In this document: positions 63,484-64,000 of the stretch, in pieces
Layout of the letters: each line of letters starts with the position of its first letter
Position numbering within the stretch: the stretch's first letter is position 1
Assembly: GCF_001613935.1 (NCBI RefSeq)
Contig: NZ_LQCI01000034.1
Span: 597,031-661,030 of the forward strand
Direction: 5' to 3'
Length of the DNA: 64,000 nt
From: Amycolatopsis regifaucium
Lineage (GTDB): Bacteria; Actinomycetota; Actinomycetes; Mycobacteriales; Pseudonocardiaceae
Notes under the pieces: model-generated
Database searches by the model: none
Seen by the model: only the letters and a program-made list of their open reading frames with translations
What the model was told of the DNA's origin: nothing
Position numbers and translations under genes: made by a program

Positions 63484-64000
63484 CGCGACGCCGCCTTCCG
63501 CGACCACGGTGCGAGGGCGCGCCCGCCCAGCCACAGCAGGAGATCCACCACGACGGCGAGCACCACGGAAAGCCCGACGCCGACGATGATCGACGTCGGA
63601 TTCGGGGTGGCCGTCTGGATTCCGGCACGGATGAAGTAACCCAGGCCGCCCTTGCCGAGCATGGAAGTCACCGTCACGAGCCCGATCGTGGTCACCGCCG
63701 CGACCCGCAGGCCCGCCATCACCACCGGCAGCGCGAGCGGGAGTTCGACCTGCCACAGCAGTCGCGAGCGCGTGAAACCCATGCCTATCGCGGCTTCGCG
63801 GACTTCCTTCGGTACCTGTTCGACGCCGGTGACGATGTTGCGGATCAGGATCAGCAACGTGTAAGTCGCCAAAGGGATCACCGCGGTGGTGAAGGACGTG
63901 AGGCCGGTGAACGGCACGAGTACGGCGAAAGCGCCGAGGCTCGGTATGACGTACAGCGAACCGGCCGTGCTCAGCGCGACGACGTAGAACCATCGGCGAC
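63480..64000 (-). CDS. ABC transporter permease, 5' end outside the window
   Basis: The frame is open to the window edge and encodes at least 173 residues: YVIPSLGAFAVLVPFTGLTS, then RNIVTGVEQVPKEVREAAIGMGFTRSRLLWQVELPLALP (EAA loop), TSMLGKGGLGYFIRAG and a final helix. It is a second permease of the osmoprotectant importer; paralogous to the downstream gene and coupled to it by an ATGA overlap. The first codons are not in the window. Confidence 0.9.
   Translation of the reverse strand, partial: RRWFYVVALSTAGSLYVIPSLGAFAVLVPFTGLTSFTTAVIPLATYTLLILIRNIVTGVEQVPKEVREAAIGMGFTRSRLLWQVELPLALPVVMAGLRVAAVTTIGLVTVTSMLGKGGLGYFIRAGIQTATPNPTSIIVGVGLSVVLAVVVDLLLWLGGRALAPWSRKAASR

Overview
The window is high-GC actinobacterial chromosome, most likely from Amycolatopsis or a close relative in the Pseudonocardiaceae. 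The evidence is family content: PknG with a rubredoxin-like N-terminus, an EspG-type ESX chaperone, a DUF5753/DUF397/SAM-methyltransferase group, a SigE-type ECF factor, an HbhA-like locus in the mycobacterial order, and an AMED_5909-type small gene inside an integrated element. I ran no search, so the genus is inference. Almost every intergenic gap is short and many genes overlap by 1 to 4 nt (ATGA, GTGA, TGATG).

Layout. 0-12 kb: ESX-type gene and EspG facing pknG, a PaaI thioesterase, an MFS symporter, a SigE-type sigma operon with a membrane partner, an L,D-transpeptidase lipoprotein, cspA and small genes. 12.3-12.6 kb: tRNA-Glu, tRNA-Asp and tRNA-Phe. 12.53-22.46 kb: a 9.9 kb integrated element bounded by a 50-bp perfect repeat of the 3' part of tRNA-Phe. 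It keeps AICE hallmarks (SCO3933-type regulator, AMED_5909-type gene, RepSA-type initiator, excisionase, tyrosine integrase), but the integrase has an in-frame amber codon, the XRE regulator has a frameshift, the Rep lacks its N-terminus and no FtsK/TraB translocase is present. It carries an AT-richer two-gene cargo (an uncharacterised protein plus an HTH-ImmA/IrrE metallopeptidase).

22.5-35 kb: arylamine N-acetyltransferase, a PAS-GGDEF-EAL signalling protein coupled to a small GNAT, an NCS2 permease, a ferredoxin-reductase-like flavoprotein, an HTH/Clp-N protein, an Eis-like acetyltransferase, gnd and an MBL hydrolase. 35-43 kb: DUF5753 regulator, two tandem DUF574-type methyltransferases, a DUF397 protein, and a four-gene membrane/secreted operon with His-rich motifs. 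43-50 kb: a deletion scar joining two 5'-truncated genes, an amidase-TetR-MpaB operon with an operator-like palindrome, a D-cysteine desulfhydrase/ACC deaminase-like enzyme, a DUF998 protein, a PP2C-like protein and a second HTH/Clp-N locus. 50-64 kb: a divergent YczE/MocR pair, a low-complexity secreted protein, an ECF-like sigma factor, dapC, DUF445, CGNR, VOC and zinc-ribbon proteins, a PCMT-like methyltransferase, the regulator-hbhA-DUF2516 group, a YbaK deacylase and part of an ABC importer.

The most unusual points are: (1) two unlinked HTH/Clp-N loci that share twin GTCAAC/GTTGAC palindromes enclosing an apparently leaderless promoter; (2) the decayed AICE with its cargo pair; (3) a dispersed palindrome family at gene ends; (4) a MITE-like non-coding element at 49.7-50.1 kb; (5) DnaA-box-like clusters away from any recognisable origin; and (6) the His-motif membrane operon.
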